64,000 nucleotides of DNA, taken from contig NC_132878.1 in assembly GCF_030463535.1 (NCBI RefSeq), forward strand, positions 32,197,761-32,261,760, given 5' to 3'. Below, piece by piece: positions 35,761 through 47,650 of this stretch. This stretch comes from Salminus brasiliensis (lineage: Eukaryota > Chordata > Actinopteri > Characiformes > Bryconidae). The notes beneath the pieces are model-generated. The model saw only the letters and a list, made by a program, of their open reading frames with translations, did no database searches and was not told the DNA's origin. The translations under genes were made by a program, and so were the position numbers. Within the stretch, counting starts at the first letter, position 1; each line of letters starts with the position of its first letter.

Positions 35761-37154
35761 GCATTAAGATTAGGAAATTAACATTTATTTTAAATAAATT
35801 TATGCTTTATTAATAGGAAAAAAATAAAGAAGTCAAGTCAGAAAAACATCTGTCAGTCGACTACATGAGGAAAAACTGAAAATGTGACTTTAGGCTATTG
35901 CCCTCAGTGTTGTAGATCCTGATTGGTGTGACCTTCACTGGTGTCTTAACATCAGCTCTGAATTTAGCCTTTATTTATGTTGCATGTTTTTGTGCAACAG
36001 TGCTGCTTGATGTTCTTTACGGACAACAGAAAGATGAATGGGCCGTGAAAAACGTCCACAGTCTAAGCTGCTGGGGGGTGGGCTGTTGAAGTGTGTGGAA
36101 CCAATGACTCACAGCTACGGTGGCCCACAGGGTCATAACACCTGCCAATGCAAAGTAAAAATATGAAGACGGTATTTAAGCCTGAATCTAAAATCGAATG
36201 GGTCACCTGTCTTGCATAGATTACATAGACCCTCCCTGAACCTCACATATATGTGATGGTATGGAAGGAGAATGAGCTTTCTGATTTAATTTCTGACTAA
36301 GCTAGTGCTTCCCAGGTCCAGTCCAGCAGTTAAGTTTAATTAGGGTCAGGAGGTCATGCCCAGTTAGATGCTAGTTAAACGGTATGTCCACACAGCAACT
36401 GGTTGGCATCTAAACTGTATGTAAAATAAGGCACTACTCCTTTATGGCAAATCCTCAAAGCTGTATAGAATGAACTATTCCTTCACCCAAGCCATTAGAC
36501 AGAAAAGGTAGAGCAAGTAATTCTGATAGGAGGATTCACCAATCTGTACTAAATCCTATGCACCACAACACATCGAACACATAGAGGTTCACATAGAAGC
36601 ACAGCTGCTGTTTCTACCATCACTAGTTTGTGCCTGAACAACACAGTGGACATGCTGGGCATGACTGGAACAGACACAAACTTGTAAAACAGTTAAGATT
36701 AATACTTTATACACCACTTTATACTTGGATACACCAGTCAGTATTTTCGGTATTAATGGATTGCTTAGGCCAGTTTTTTAGGCCTTTCTCTTTTTCCGTG
36801 CATGGGTAAAATCAAAACATGGAATAGGACAGAACATTTCTAACACTTTCTAACACAGTCATTATTATTGTATTAATATTAATAAGAATTACATTTTTAA
36901 TAAAAAATGAAGGAAAAATCTGTCACCTGTTTAAGCAGCCATAAAACCAAGAGCTACTTTAAAAAGGAAGACGCCGCACCAATCTCCAAAATCTAAACAA
37001 TAGGTCGGCAAATTGTTTGCTTAGAGACGAAACTGGCCCATTCAGATTGTGTACTCCTGGTGTAATTGGAAAAAGGCAGCACAATTACAGGATTACAGGC
37101 TGTCCAGACTATCCTACGAAATTGTGATTGGCCAGTTCCAAAACATGACCTGTG

Positions 37155-37187
37155 TATCTATCTATCTATCTACACATCTATCTACAC

Positions 37188-37220
<33 letters not shown>

Positions 37221-37235
37221 CACATCTATCTACAC

Positions 37236-37276
<41 letters not shown>

Positions 37277-37335
37277 CACATCTATCTATCCATCTATCTA
37301 TCTATCTATCTATCTATCTACACATCTATCTACAC

Positions 37336-37368
<33 letters not shown>

Positions 37369-37383
37369 CACATCTATCTATCC

Positions 37384-37420
<37 letters not shown>

Positions 37421-37479
37421 CACATCTATCTATCCATCTATCTATCTATCTATCTATCTATCTACACATCTATCTACAC

Positions 37480-37516
<37 letters not shown>

Positions 37517-37551
37517 CATACATACATATCTATCTATCTATCTACACATCT
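37155..37551. repeat. (CTAT)n/(ACAT)n tetranucleotide satellite
   Basis: About 400 bases of CTAT units interrupted at intervals by ACACATCTATC or CCATCTATC. The interruptions recur in the same order, suggesting a higher-order repeat. The open frames in all three plus-strand phases ([12 protein letters not shown]) are artefacts. Confidence 0.97.
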
Positions 37552-38048
37552 TCAGTGAAATAATCAATCGTTAGTCAATATATTAGAGCAGAAATACTTC
37601 CATATATGTTTTTGCATAGCAGCAGAGGTGGAGCTTTATCCAGGAAGAGAAAGTGGGGGTTATAGAGGAGTGTTTAGTGTTTCTTTTACTCTCTTTACTG
37701 TAGTGATGAGCATGTTAAATACTGTTCCAGGATGGTTTAACACCAGAATAAACTCCAGCGGATCTTAAACAGACATCAAGGAAACCTACTTTTGTGTGTT
37801 GTATTGTCCCGCTATTGCTGCTGAACACACACACACTGTTTGCTCAGGCTAAGGAGAATAAAGACACCATTCACATTTTAAATGATAAAGCACAACTGCT
37901 AGAATAAATGTTACAACTCTTGTTACAACCCACTCCTGCTTCAGGCTACTGCAGCTAGCTGCAGTGTGTGTGTGTGGAGTGGGGGGTTATGTTTATCCAA
38001 CTTGTGTGATTGTGTGCCTGGTTTCCGTTCACAGAAGAAAGGCTTTGT

Positions 38049-38049
<1 letters not shown>

Positions 38050-38089
<40 letters not shown>
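38050..38089. repeat. (AC)n microsatellite
   Basis: Perfect AC run of about 20 units. Confidence 0.95.
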
Positions 38090-38092
<3 letters not shown>

Positions 38093-38764
38093 GACAAACC
38101 GGCTTTTATAAGCACTTAATTTCTCAATGAGGCACGTTAAGCATAATAGACATCATAATGGGCTTTGTAACAGACGCACTAACAGTGACGTGTGTGTGTG
38201 TTTGTGTGCGTGTGTGTGTTTAACCACTTAAAGCAGTCTGTAGTCTGCCTCTTATCACTGAAATGGTGTGGGTAAGCATGACTGTGCTTTAATGTCTTAC
38301 CTCAGGAAAAGAGAGAAAGTGTGTGTGTTTGTCTCGTGGCCTGCAAAGTCTTTCTGATAGAGCTGTTTGAGTTTACTCACTGGACCAAAGGCTCCTGTGT
38401 AGAGGTTTGTGACCTTTTTGACCTTGCAGGCTGATGTTCATTATGTTTCAATGGCGGTGCCATTCATTTCTCACATCCTCCTTTCAGAGTGACAGAGTGC
38501 TGCAGTAAGAACATGTCACTTTATCCTGTTTTAGGTATAAATGCCAAACAACTTGACCTGCTACATTCGCCAAATGTTTGTGGACACCCATTCTAATGAA
38601 TGCATTCTGTTACTTCAAGTTGCACCCGTTGCTGACACAGATGCACAGCTTGTCTAGTCTCTGTACAGAAGTACTGCCAATGGAATAGGAATCTTTGGAG
38701 CAGATAAACATGAACCTATTAGCACCATCAACAGTCTAATGCTAGGTGTGAGCTAGAGGGGTAT

Positions 38765-38948
38765 TTACATTTACATTTACGGCATTTAGCTGACGCTCTT
38801 ATCCAGAGCGACTTACAAGGTTACTCATATTACGGGGGGGGGGGGGGGGGGGGGGTCTTGCCCAAGGAATCTTATTGGTGTAGCGCAGCATAGTCACCCA
38901 CACTGGCAGGTAGTAGTGTTATCTGTTGCGCCACACCAACCATATTGG
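38765..38948 (+). mobile_element. nested interspersed repeat with GGGGTAT target-site duplication
   Basis: Starts TTACATTTACATTTACGGCA, then TTTAGCTGACGCTCTTATCC and AGAGCGACTTACAAGG (same head as at 10153). It includes a 22-base poly-G run (38834-38855) and ends near GCGCCACACCAACC. GGGGTAT occurs at 38758-38764 and again at 38949-38955, and the flanking MITE is continuous if the insert and one copy are removed. Confidence 0.78.
38834..38855 (+). repeat. poly(G) homopolymer, 22 bases
   Basis: Uninterrupted G run inside the nested repeat. The length may be unreliable because of sequencing error. Confidence 0.85.
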
Positions 38949-41149
38949 GGGGTATAAAGCCCCCCAGCATTGAGCTGTTGAGCAGTAGAACTGCGTTCTC
39001 TGGAATGATGGACGGTGCTTCATCCAATACTTTTGGGAGGAGTTGGGGAGTTGGGGATGAGGTGGGGTGGTGATCATCCAACATCCTGACCTGACTAACA
39101 CTCTTGTCACTGAATCACTGAAGTAGAAGTAGTAGAAGACCTTCTTCCCTGGGCAGTAGAGACAGTAACAACAGCAGGATAAACTCTTTGATATTACCCT
39201 TGATTTCAGAAGAAACTGTAAACCCAATGTCCCAATACTTTTGTCAATTTAGTGTATATTTGAAGTACCTCCAATACTTTTGTCCACATACTTGTTAGCC
39301 AGTGCACGTTTCCAGGGAAAATAGTCTTATTAAGGAATAGCTAAAGGTCAGTTGCAGGAAGGCCAGAAGTCATTTATCAAATATAAATACAGAATGTATA
39401 GTAACAAATGTATTTATTTATTTATTTGTGTTTATTTAAAAATGATTTGATGCAATATATGCATAACTAATGTAGTATTATATATGCTTCTTGCTAAAAC
39501 ATCCACATATATCCATATATCCACAGCTGGCAAAAATCCAAGAGCCTTTGGTTGCAAAACATCTGTAATCTTCTGGGTTGTGCCATGATCTGTCTCTATT
39601 ATACCTGCTGACATTCCTGAGTGCTGAAGACCTAAACCACCTATTCAGGAGCTATGAGGCTAATCTAGCTCATACATAATGGAAACGTATATACACTGAC
39701 TAACATTGTGCAAACTGTAAAAATAACAATCATCATACAGGTCTCGATCAAATGGCTGTTGTGTAGCTAAACATAAGTAGTGGCCATAATCAAGCCTGAT
39801 TCTGATTGTTCTGATTGTTCTGAAACATGTACAAAGATGAAAAGGTTTAAAGTCTAAATAACTTTACTTTAAGGTAAAATTCTCAAATCTCAAACTAAAG
39901 TGCAGTAGGGTATCAGACAAACCTTTTCTTTTTGCAAACCAGCTGAAAATGAAGTACAGTATTGGTACTGGGAGTACTAGGCTGCACATGTGCCGCTATA
40001 CAATGCTAAACAATTCTGGTAACTTTACGTTCGAGAAGTATTGCCTATTTTCTATTGTGCATATTTGGCTCGGATTATGTATCAAGCTTCTAAAACCTCC
40101 ATGATTTTCCTCATAGTAGCTTTGGTCTTTCCATTGCTGAAGAAAGATAGCAGAGGCTGCTGGCTTGTGGCTGGATCTGTGCTCTGGCTAGCTTTAGATA
40201 GCTTCTGCTAGCTTCTACAGATTAGGCATAATCAGCTGTGTTTTTTAAGTGTGTTATTAAAATAGTCAATCTGAATATTTTGGTAGTTGTTGCTCCATGG
40301 TTTACTTGGAAATGTTGAGCTTGTTGCTGTCTTCACATGCTGTAAAGAATTTCCACGCTCACAACATGTGGGCCTGTCTTTGTGTCGCTGCTGTGAAGTG
40401 AAGCATTGTGCGGTGCATGAATGTAAATTTGACTGACACAGAATCGGATATATGAGACCGATCGGCTGGTCACTTGTTATGGCCAATCAAGCTATAAATA
40501 GGCAGATTCCAGTCACCGGCCATCGATCAATGCATCTTTGTTACTTACCTTATTTTAGTTCATGTTTATAGATAACAGTGTGTCCTACAGTGACAGAAAC
40601 CACATAAGCAACTCCATCGGAGGTCATTGAACATCTCCACAGAGTGGAGTGAGTGTGTGATTTAGTCATGCTAATTGGTGGGTTATAAGCAGATATGGCT
40701 TGTTATTTACATTAGCCTCATTGCTCCAGAATAGGACGTCCCAACAATGACGAGAGAAAGGAGGTGAGGCATCTTGTCTTACCTCAGCAAGATAAAACAG
40801 ACGATTGTGGACTTCAAGAACCTCACAAACAGTGGAAACAGTGCAGAGCTATAAGCTTCTGTGAGTGCACATCATTCACAACCTTTCGTGGTCCCTGAAC
40901 AGTGGCTCTGGAGATTCGGTTCGGTCCGGTCTGTGAACACATATCCTTAACCGTAGAGAGCATCCTGACCTCCAGCATTACTGTCTGATATGAAAACTGC
41001 TCTGCAGCGGGTGGTGCAAGATGCTTCGTGCATTACTGGGCCATGGTTTCCTGCCATCTCTCACCCTTCACCCCTCGCGTCTGAACAGATCAGTCTGAGG
41101 GTCCTCAGTTCCAATCAGACTCAGCTGCTGTACCTCTGTATTGCACTGT

Positions 41150-41609
41150 GCTGGGAAAATTAGGACACCTGCTTATTCAGTGTTTCTTCTGAAATCAAGG
41201 GTATTAAAAAAAGTTTATCCTTCATTTGTTGGACTAACTGTCTCTACTGTCCAGGGAAGGCACAGACAAGAGCATCGGTGATGTCAGGATGTTGGATAAA
41301 CCCCACCCAACCTCATCCCAGACCCCCCTCAACTCATCCCAAAGTGTTGGATGGAGCCCCAACCATCTTTCCAGAGAACACAGTTCCACTTTGCCACAGC
41401 TTTGCACCCCTCTAGCACACCCGGGTCATGTTCCTGCTCCTGCTCTCTGCTCCAGAGAGTCCTATTCAATTGCAAATGCTTCTCTACAGGGACTAGGCAA
41501 GCTGTGTGTGTGTGCATTTGCACATCTGTGTTAGCAGTGGTTGCAACTTAAAGTAGTTGAATACATTTATTACAAGGGGTGTCCACAAATATTTGACCAT
41601 ATGGTGTAC
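41150..41609 (+). mobile_element. MITE copy
   Basis: It runs from 'aattaggacacctgcttatt' to 'aggggtgtccacaaatattt' and 'gaccatatggtgta'. Shared modules include 'gaaatcaagggtattaaaaa', 'ctgtctctactgtccaggga', 'tgtcaggatgttgga', 'ccagagaacacagttccact' and 'cagagagtcctattcaattg'. This copy keeps the module order of the family. Confidence 0.75.
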
Positions 41610-42291
41610 ATAGTACCTACGCAAGGTGGTTCATATATGGACTTTATGGACTGTCTGGAGACTTTAACAGTGTTAACATACGAAATCAAATCTTTTATTT
41701 TGACACAATAAAAGTTTCCCATGATATTACAGGAATTAATTAAGATGGTTGGCCAATGGAAATGGAACCGCAACACACATACAACCACCCACACACCCAC
41801 CCACACACACACACACACACGACTCTGCCCTATTAAGTGTGGTAGTGAGTGATATGTGATCTAAAGAAAGCTCATGTGTTGAGGCATTAGGCTGCTGTGG
41901 TTTAGAGCTGGACACACTGCATGTCCTGGAGGCATGCTGAACCCACAGCACAGCCTGCAACAGCTGCAGCTACACACATACACATAAACACACACACTAG
42001 ACTTACGGACATCTGAGGCCCTATTTAGTAGGGTTAGCTGCACGGTTCCTTCTTAAAGGACACGGAAGTGCAAAACAGTAAAGCTGATGAAATCAAGGTT
42101 ATAATCATTGTGTGCATTTGTGTTGGTTATTCATTTTAAATTCGATATGTGGCAACACTTTACTAGATCCTGCTGCATAACAATGACATAACCATGACAT
42201 AAACATGTCATTAGGCTGTCATTAGGCGGATTATGTACAGTAACTGTGCACAAATCTGAAGTTGCTTTAAAAGCACGGCTCTTACCAGAAT

Positions 42292-42518
42292 GAGAGAGAG
42301 GACGCTAGCCACCCAGCTAAGCAGAGAAAGCATGTAGAGAGGACGCTAGCCTCCTGACCAAGCAGAGAAAGCACGTAGAGAGGACGCTAGCCTCCTGACC
42401 AAGCAGAGAAAGCATGTAGAGAGGACGCTAGCCTCCTGACCAAGCAGAGAAAGCACGTAGAGAGGACGCTAGCCTCCTCGCTAAGCAGAGAAAGCACGTA
42501 GAGAGGACGTTAGCCTGT
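42292..42518 (+). repeat. 41-bp minisatellite, about 5.3 copies
   Basis: Unit starting GACGCTAGCCTCCTGACCAA and continuing GCAGAGAAAGCACGTAGAGAG. Unit starts fall at 42301, 42342, 42383, 42424, 42465 and 42506, exactly 41 bases apart. The internal copies differ by one or a few bases; the first and last are more diverged. Confidence 0.97.
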
Positions 42519-43439
42519 TAGATCACAGTGACATAAATTTAAAACCCAAATGGGCTCTGCTTGATTTTCATCAGGGCTGGGTTTGCCAAAAGCGCATCAG
42601 CACAAAGATGATTGCTAAATGGTTTAGCGAGCATCACACTGAACACTCTCTCTACCAGTTAAGCTGCATTTGGTAAACTAGGCCTTGAAAAAGCTCTATA
42701 GCACTTTTGTTTATTAGGCTGAATTCAGTTGTTGGACATTAGTGCATTAAAAATGAGTTGTTTTACATTCAGTCTTAATTTTAGCAGCCATAACACGGCA
42801 CCCAGACATGCAGGCTGTGATATACAGAATACAACATGTCTCAGCATTTTATGGGCTGTTAAATGTTTCTCTCAGTTCTGCATACTGATTAGTGGTGAAT
42901 CAGCATCAGGCCCACTGCCCATTCACTGTGCAAATTACCACTTTCTTAACATTTCCTAGCATTTTAGCAGTATATTTATATACATGTACAATATACTTAT
43001 AAATAGAATATATAGGAAATCAGTGTAAAAAATTGAATCAATGCAATTTTGGAGCATTTCTTTTGGTCCTTGAAAGATATGTGTTGAAAGTAGGAGAAAT
43101 GTCCTAGTGTAAATATCTGAGACACCGAGACGCTGAGCATCTCCAAAACAGCAGGAAGGTCTTGTCGTTTTTTTTTTTATATACCTTAAAGGGGATCCAG
43201 TGAAGTGGCGATAGGGTCGTGGGTACTTACTTAAAAGATCTGCTGTTATAACTGATCTGATCTGTGTATATAACATATTTAAACATATGGACGTTTGCTC
43301 TTTATTTTAACATAAATTCTTGCAAGAAAGTTACATTACACTATGTCCTAATAGCTGGTATTTTCCCCTTTGGCTGAAATAACCTGACTTAGATGTTCCC
43401 TGTAACTGTCTACCAGTCTTTGCCATCGACTGGGAGAAG

Positions 43440-44420
43440 GTTTTCCAGCTCCTCTATACAGAATTCTTTCAGCTGTGTGATGTTGCCCACTTCAATTTGC
43501 CCACAGCATCTCAATAGAATCTAAGATCCAGGATTTGACCTGGCCATTCTAGAACTGTCCAATTATTTCGCATCTTCTTAACACAGAGGTTCACTTACTT
43601 TTTCTAGCCTGCACTTTGGGTATTTACTCAATGTGCTAAATAAAAGACAAGTCCAACTATTTGTGTGTTGTTGGTTTAGTTAGATTGTGTTTGTCTGTAA
43701 GTGCTACTTAGATAATGACCAGACCACATTTTACTACTTAAATGTGTACTTAATGCATAAGTACTTAATGCATAAATCTAGGTAATTACAAAGGGTTTAC
43801 TATCTTTTTCTTTCCACTGTAAATTAATGTAAAGCAATTTTTATTCCAAGTCCTCTTCAGGTGATGCAAATCAATAGAGTTAAGGACACAAATTCATGTA
43901 TTTTTTAGTTGCTTTACTAGCATGTTTTGGGTCATTGTCTTGTTGTATCACTCAACATCAACAATGCGCCCAGACCATGATGCTTTCTCCTTGGGCTAAC
44001 TTGAGGCAAGTTAAAGATGCTGTATACGATTTCAATTCTGTAAACTTTTTGTAAAATTCAGCCACTGTTTCCTCTCTGGTCTGTAAATGGGAAACTAGGG
44101 TCGAGTAATGCAACACTATTCCAGCCAATGCATATCTGACCCTTGCTAGCTATGTGTTGAACTACACGCAATGGCAAGAAAATGAACAAAAGCTAGACAA
44201 TAAGTTCTCGGATGAGGTGATTGCGAAGACACTCTGGGTTGGGCCGGTAGGTGAAACATCCCAACATTAAAAACATGTTGAAAAACAAGGTTTTCCAGCT
44301 CCTCTATACAGAATTCTTTCAGCTGTGTGACGTTGTCCATTTCAAATTGCCCACAGCATCTCGATAGAATCTAAGATCCAGGATTTGACCAGCCCATTCT
44401 GGAACTGTCCAATTATTTCT
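43440..44420 (+). mobile_element. mosaic interspersed repeat, blocks A-B-A'
   Basis: Block A (about 43440-43568, 'ggttttccagctcctctata' ... 'gaactgtccaattatttc') recurs as A' at about 44288-44418. Between them, block B begins at 43569 (CGCATCTTCTTAACACAGAG) and runs to about 44208. B recurs at 45951. The boundaries suggest one repeat inserted in another, followed by duplication. Transposon class unknown. Confidence 0.75.
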
Positions 44421-45175
44421 AGTGGATTCATCTGTCCAAAGCCCATTTTTCCAGTCGTCCTGGTCCTTGTCTAGACAATCGTAAGTATTGCCCTGGTGTT
44501 TCTTGCATTGCATTCCATAAATTCGTGTGGTCTGTTGTGGAAAGTAGATGCTGTACTTCACATCAACTGACATCAAATGTGGAAAGATCTACCTGTAGGT
44601 CCCATCATGACATGTTCTTCACTTGCAGATGATTTGGCAAACAGTGAAAATAACTTTTCTGGGACCTTTTAAGCCCATTCCTAGACTTATCTGTATCCAC
44701 AACCATATTTCTGAAGCCCTCAGAAAGCTCTTCGGATCTGGCCATGGTGATACACACACTTTAGTCAACAATCAAGAGCAAACCAGATTAAATGTCTGAA
44801 TTTAAATAAGACAGGCTCCTCCAGAATCCCTTCTAATGATGATCTAATCATCTTCAGCTAATGTGCTGCACCTGGTTCTTCAGACATTTGAAGTAGTAAT
44901 AAATGTGGGGGTGCCCTAACTTTTACCTGTTAATTACATTTTATAAAAAACATTGATAAAAGACATTGCTTCAGTTTTATGTTTTTTTGTCACCTCAAAA
45001 GAAGATCAAATACTCAAGTGTTTAAAAAATGTTAAAGTCAAAGGATTTTCATGGGGTGTCCTAATGTCCTAATTCTTTAAAAGGTTAAGGTTTAAGGTTT
45101 AAGGTTTGGGTTTCAGGTTCAAGTTACGTTCCAAATTTAACAAGCCAGTCTGAAAGAAGTGCTTTAGCCTAGGTG

Positions 45176-45209
45176 CTGTGTATGTATGTATGTATGTATG
45201 TATGTATGT
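45176..45209. repeat. (TATG)n microsatellite
   Basis: Tetranucleotide run of about 8 units. Confidence 0.9.
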
Positions 45210-45434
45210 GTGTGTGTTCTCAGTCTGTGCTGATGTGTATCCAAACACAGTCTAATCTGAGAAAGTAAACAGCGCTAACTCTGTCTACATCAGCGCTCGT
45301 AATTGGCCTGTAGACACGCACAAAACAGCCTCTTATCCTTGTTATTATCTGATAATGAACAATAGAGCACTGCTTTCAGGAAACACTGAAGTGGACCAAT
45401 AACAAATCATTCACTTAACACCTGAAAATACCTG

Positions 45435-45435
<1 letters not shown>

Positions 45436-45497
<62 letters not shown>
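45436..45497. repeat. (CT)n microsatellite followed by (CAGTT)n
   Basis: CT run with one TTT interruption, followed directly by several CAGTTCAGTC-type pentamers to about 45540. Confidence 0.95.
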
Positions 45498-45503
<6 letters not shown>

Positions 45504-45950
45504 GTTCAGTCCAGTCCAGTTCAGTTCAGTTCAGTTCAGTACCGACTTCCCTGTGTCAGGTATAGTATTGCCAAAGCATCAACACCACAGTAAAAACAGC
45601 AATAGCAGCAATTAGCACTAATACCACACAGTTCTTTCTCCCTCCTTTAAAATCACCTGTTGGGCTCTTGGAGTGATCTTTACAGGATGCCTGTTAAACA
45701 GCAGCCAGGAATTCTCTCCTTTTGTAGACAAATTGTCTAACCATGGGTTGATGTACATCTAGGTCTTCAGCAACGCTTTTGTAGCCTCTTCCAGCTTCAC
45801 GCATACCTATAAAAGGTCTTCTGAGGTCTTCTGAAAGTTGTTAGCATCAAGACAACCAAGTATATCTTGTAAATAATAGATTTGTCAGTAACCAGGCTTA
45901 ATGTGCCTTTATTAAATGAGCAAAGGACCTGTGAAACCCACACTTCCAAT

Positions 45951-46563
45951 CGCATCTTCTTAACACAGAGGTTCACTTACTTTTTCTAGCCTGCACTTTG
46001 GGTATTTACTCAATGTGCTAAATAAAAGACAAGTCCAACTATTTGGGTGTTGTTGCTTTAGTTAGATTGTGTTTGTCTGTAAGTGCTACTTAGTTAATGA
46101 CCAGACCACATTTTACTAGTACTTAATGCATAAATCTAGGTAAATACAAAGGGTTGACTATCTTTTTCTTTCTACTGTAAATTAATGTAAAGCGATTTTT
46201 ATTCCAAGTCCTCTTCAGGTGATGCATCTCAATAGAGTTAAGGACACAAATTCATGTATTTTTTAGTTGCTTTACTAGCATGTTTTGGGTCATTGTCTTG
46301 TTGTATCACTCAACATCAACAATGCGCCCAGACCATGATGCTTTCTCCTTGGGCTAACTTGAGGCAAGTTAAAGATGCTGTATACGATTTCAATTCTGTA
46401 AACTTTTTGTAAAATTCAGCCACTGTTTCCTCTCTGGTCTGTAAATGGGAAACTAGGGTCGAGTAATGCAACACTATTCCAGCCAATGCGTATCTGACAC
46501 TTGCTAGCTATGTGTTGAACTACACGCATTGCCAAGAAGACGAACAAACGCTAGACAAGAAGT
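45951..46563 (+). repeat. second copy of repeat block B
   Basis: Near-identical to 43569-44208 at an offset of 2382 bases. The copy at 43.6 kb has an extra partial duplication of TACTTAATGCATAA. Scattered substitutions suggest a fairly recent duplication or two insertions of one family. Confidence 0.85.
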
Positions 46564-46689
46564 TTTACAAGAAGTATTGTTTTACAGAAGTAGCTCAGTA
46601 TTGTTTGTCCCGTATGTTTGTGATGATAACAACTGGTTTGCTTTGCAGCAGCAATTGTAGCAATGGTTTGCTAATGCTAACTTTTAGCT

Positions 46690-46979
46690 AAAGCTAAAAG
46701 GTGCACGTATTTGTCATTGTATTCTGTACAGCAAAATGTCTCCTCCACATTTAACCCATCTGTGGTAATGAACACACACACACACACACACTAGTGAACT
46801 AGGGGCAGTGAGTACACACACCCAGAGCGGTGGGCAGCCAACTCCAGCGCCCAGGGAGCAGAGAGGGTAAAGGGCCTTGCTCAAGGGCCCAACAGTGGCA
46901 GCTTGCCAAGCCCGGGTATCGAACCCACAACCCTGTTATCAATAGCCCGGCGCTCTAACCGCTGAGCCACCACCGCCCA
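46690..46979 (-). mobile_element. tRNA-derived SINE
   Basis: On the minus strand it begins GGGCGGTGGTGGCTCAGCGG (A box TGGCTCAGCGG). The B box GGTTCGATACC is about 40 bases on. A tRNA-unrelated body follows: 'ttgggcccttgagcaaggcc', 'gggcgctggagttggctgcc', a short GT run and 'agatgggttaaatgtggagg', ending with 'gacaaatacgtgcacc'. The 3' part also occurs near 60700-60755, supporting a dispersed family. Confidence 0.85.
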
Positions 46980-46983
46980 AAAG

Positions 46984-47061
46984 GCATTACTGGGATTCAA
47001 ACCCAGGACCTCCTGTTTACTACACAGGCACTTTAACCAACTAAGCCACAGCTTGCCATGA
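46984..47061 (-). pseudogene. tRNA-Thr(AGT)-like sequence with degenerate acceptor stem
   Basis: The minus strand reads GTGGCTTAGTTGGTTAAAGT, then GCCTGTGTAGTAAACAGG with a perfect 5-bp anticodon stem (CCTGT/ACAGG) and anticodon AGT. The T arm CTGGGTTTGAATCCCAG is intact. It closely follows vertebrate tRNA-Thr, but the 5' acceptor strand carries about two extra bases and pairs poorly beyond GGCA/TGCC. A TTTT terminator follows at 46983-46980, directly before the SINE head. Probably a pseudogene or a second SINE head. Confidence 0.7.
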
Positions 47062-47470
47062 CATTGCTCTCTCTGGCGTAATGTCATGGTGTTTGATCCT
47101 ACAACATTTATGAAGGGTTTTATGGCCATGAAGATCTAAAAATAGACATAGTTTGCTTGGATTCATGTAAATGCTATGCTAGGTAACATTTGCTGGACGA
47201 GGTCGTTAGCCGCCATGAAAACACTGCAGCAGCAAGTTTGGACGAGGGACAGAGACAACAGTGATTCTTAACAATAAAATGTTAATGGACAAACATAGAG
47301 AGAAGAATAAATTGAATATAATAAAACCAGCTGTCTTTCTCTCTCGTAGTCACCTGCGCTTCGTGACGCCTAGAATTCCTCCTTCCACCTATTGGCTAAG
47401 AGCTCGCCGACTCTCCTTCGCCATTGGTTGAGGAGCGCTGCTAATGCAAATGAATACATAAATATTCATG

Positions 47471-47488
47471 AGCGCCCCCTGTGTTGCC
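47471..47488 (-). promoter_or_regulatory. CTCF-like site in the esrr promoter
   Basis: The reverse complement contains CAGGGGGCGCT, the core of the CTCF consensus. The flanking half is a weaker match. Motif inference only. Confidence 0.35.
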
Positions 47489-47598
47489 GCTATCTGAGCC
47501 GCGCGAGTCACTCTCCCTCTCTGTTGGAGGACAGGACAGAGAGCAGGGCAGCCACGCGGAGACACGCGCTTCAGTCCTGCTGTAGGAGCTGAAACTGA

Positions 47599-47647
<49 letters not shown>
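47599..47647. repeat. (GT)n(GA)n compound microsatellite
   Basis: GT units run directly into about 16 GA units, ending 24 bases upstream of the esrr start codon. Confidence 0.95.

Positions 47648-47648
<1 letters not shown>

Positions 47649-47650
<2 letters not shown>

Larger units (their letters stand above)
38570..39255 (-). mobile_element. MITE copy (minus orientation) carrying a nested insertion
   Basis: Read on the minus strand it matches the other MITE copies: 'caatacttttggg'-type motifs, 'ccagagaacgcagttctact', 'caatgctggggggctttata' and 'gtgtccacaaacatttggc'. It is interrupted at 38765-38948 by another repeat flanked by a GGGGTAT direct repeat. Both terminal regions are present. Confidence 0.75.
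31026..47340. other. intergenic region between gpatch2 and esrr
   Basis: About 16 kb with no recognised host gene. It holds (ATT)n at 31488-31513, two Tc1/mariner remnants, a (CTAT/ACAT)n satellite, two MITE copies (one with a nested insertion), a 41-bp minisatellite, a fish-type dispersed repeat near 42150-42250 ('catgacataaacatgtcatt'), a duplicated repeat block (43.4-46.56 kb) and a SINE plus tRNA-like pair. Stretches near 31.6-33.6, 36.0-37.1 and 39.3-41.1 kb show nothing I can name. Confidence 0.65.

Noticed and set aside
37049..37574. Three overlapping 140-169-codon frames in all plus phases
   Set aside because: Translation of (CTAT)n repeat (SIYLSIYL) with no other content.
42292..42518. 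CRISPR-like regular spacing
   Set aside because: Units are contiguous tandem copies with no unique spacers, in a vertebrate genome; it is a minisatellite.
46984..47061. Functional tRNA-Thr gene
   Set aside because: The acceptor stem is mispaired and about two bases too long on the 5' side, and the unit abuts a SINE; kept as a pseudogene-like feature.
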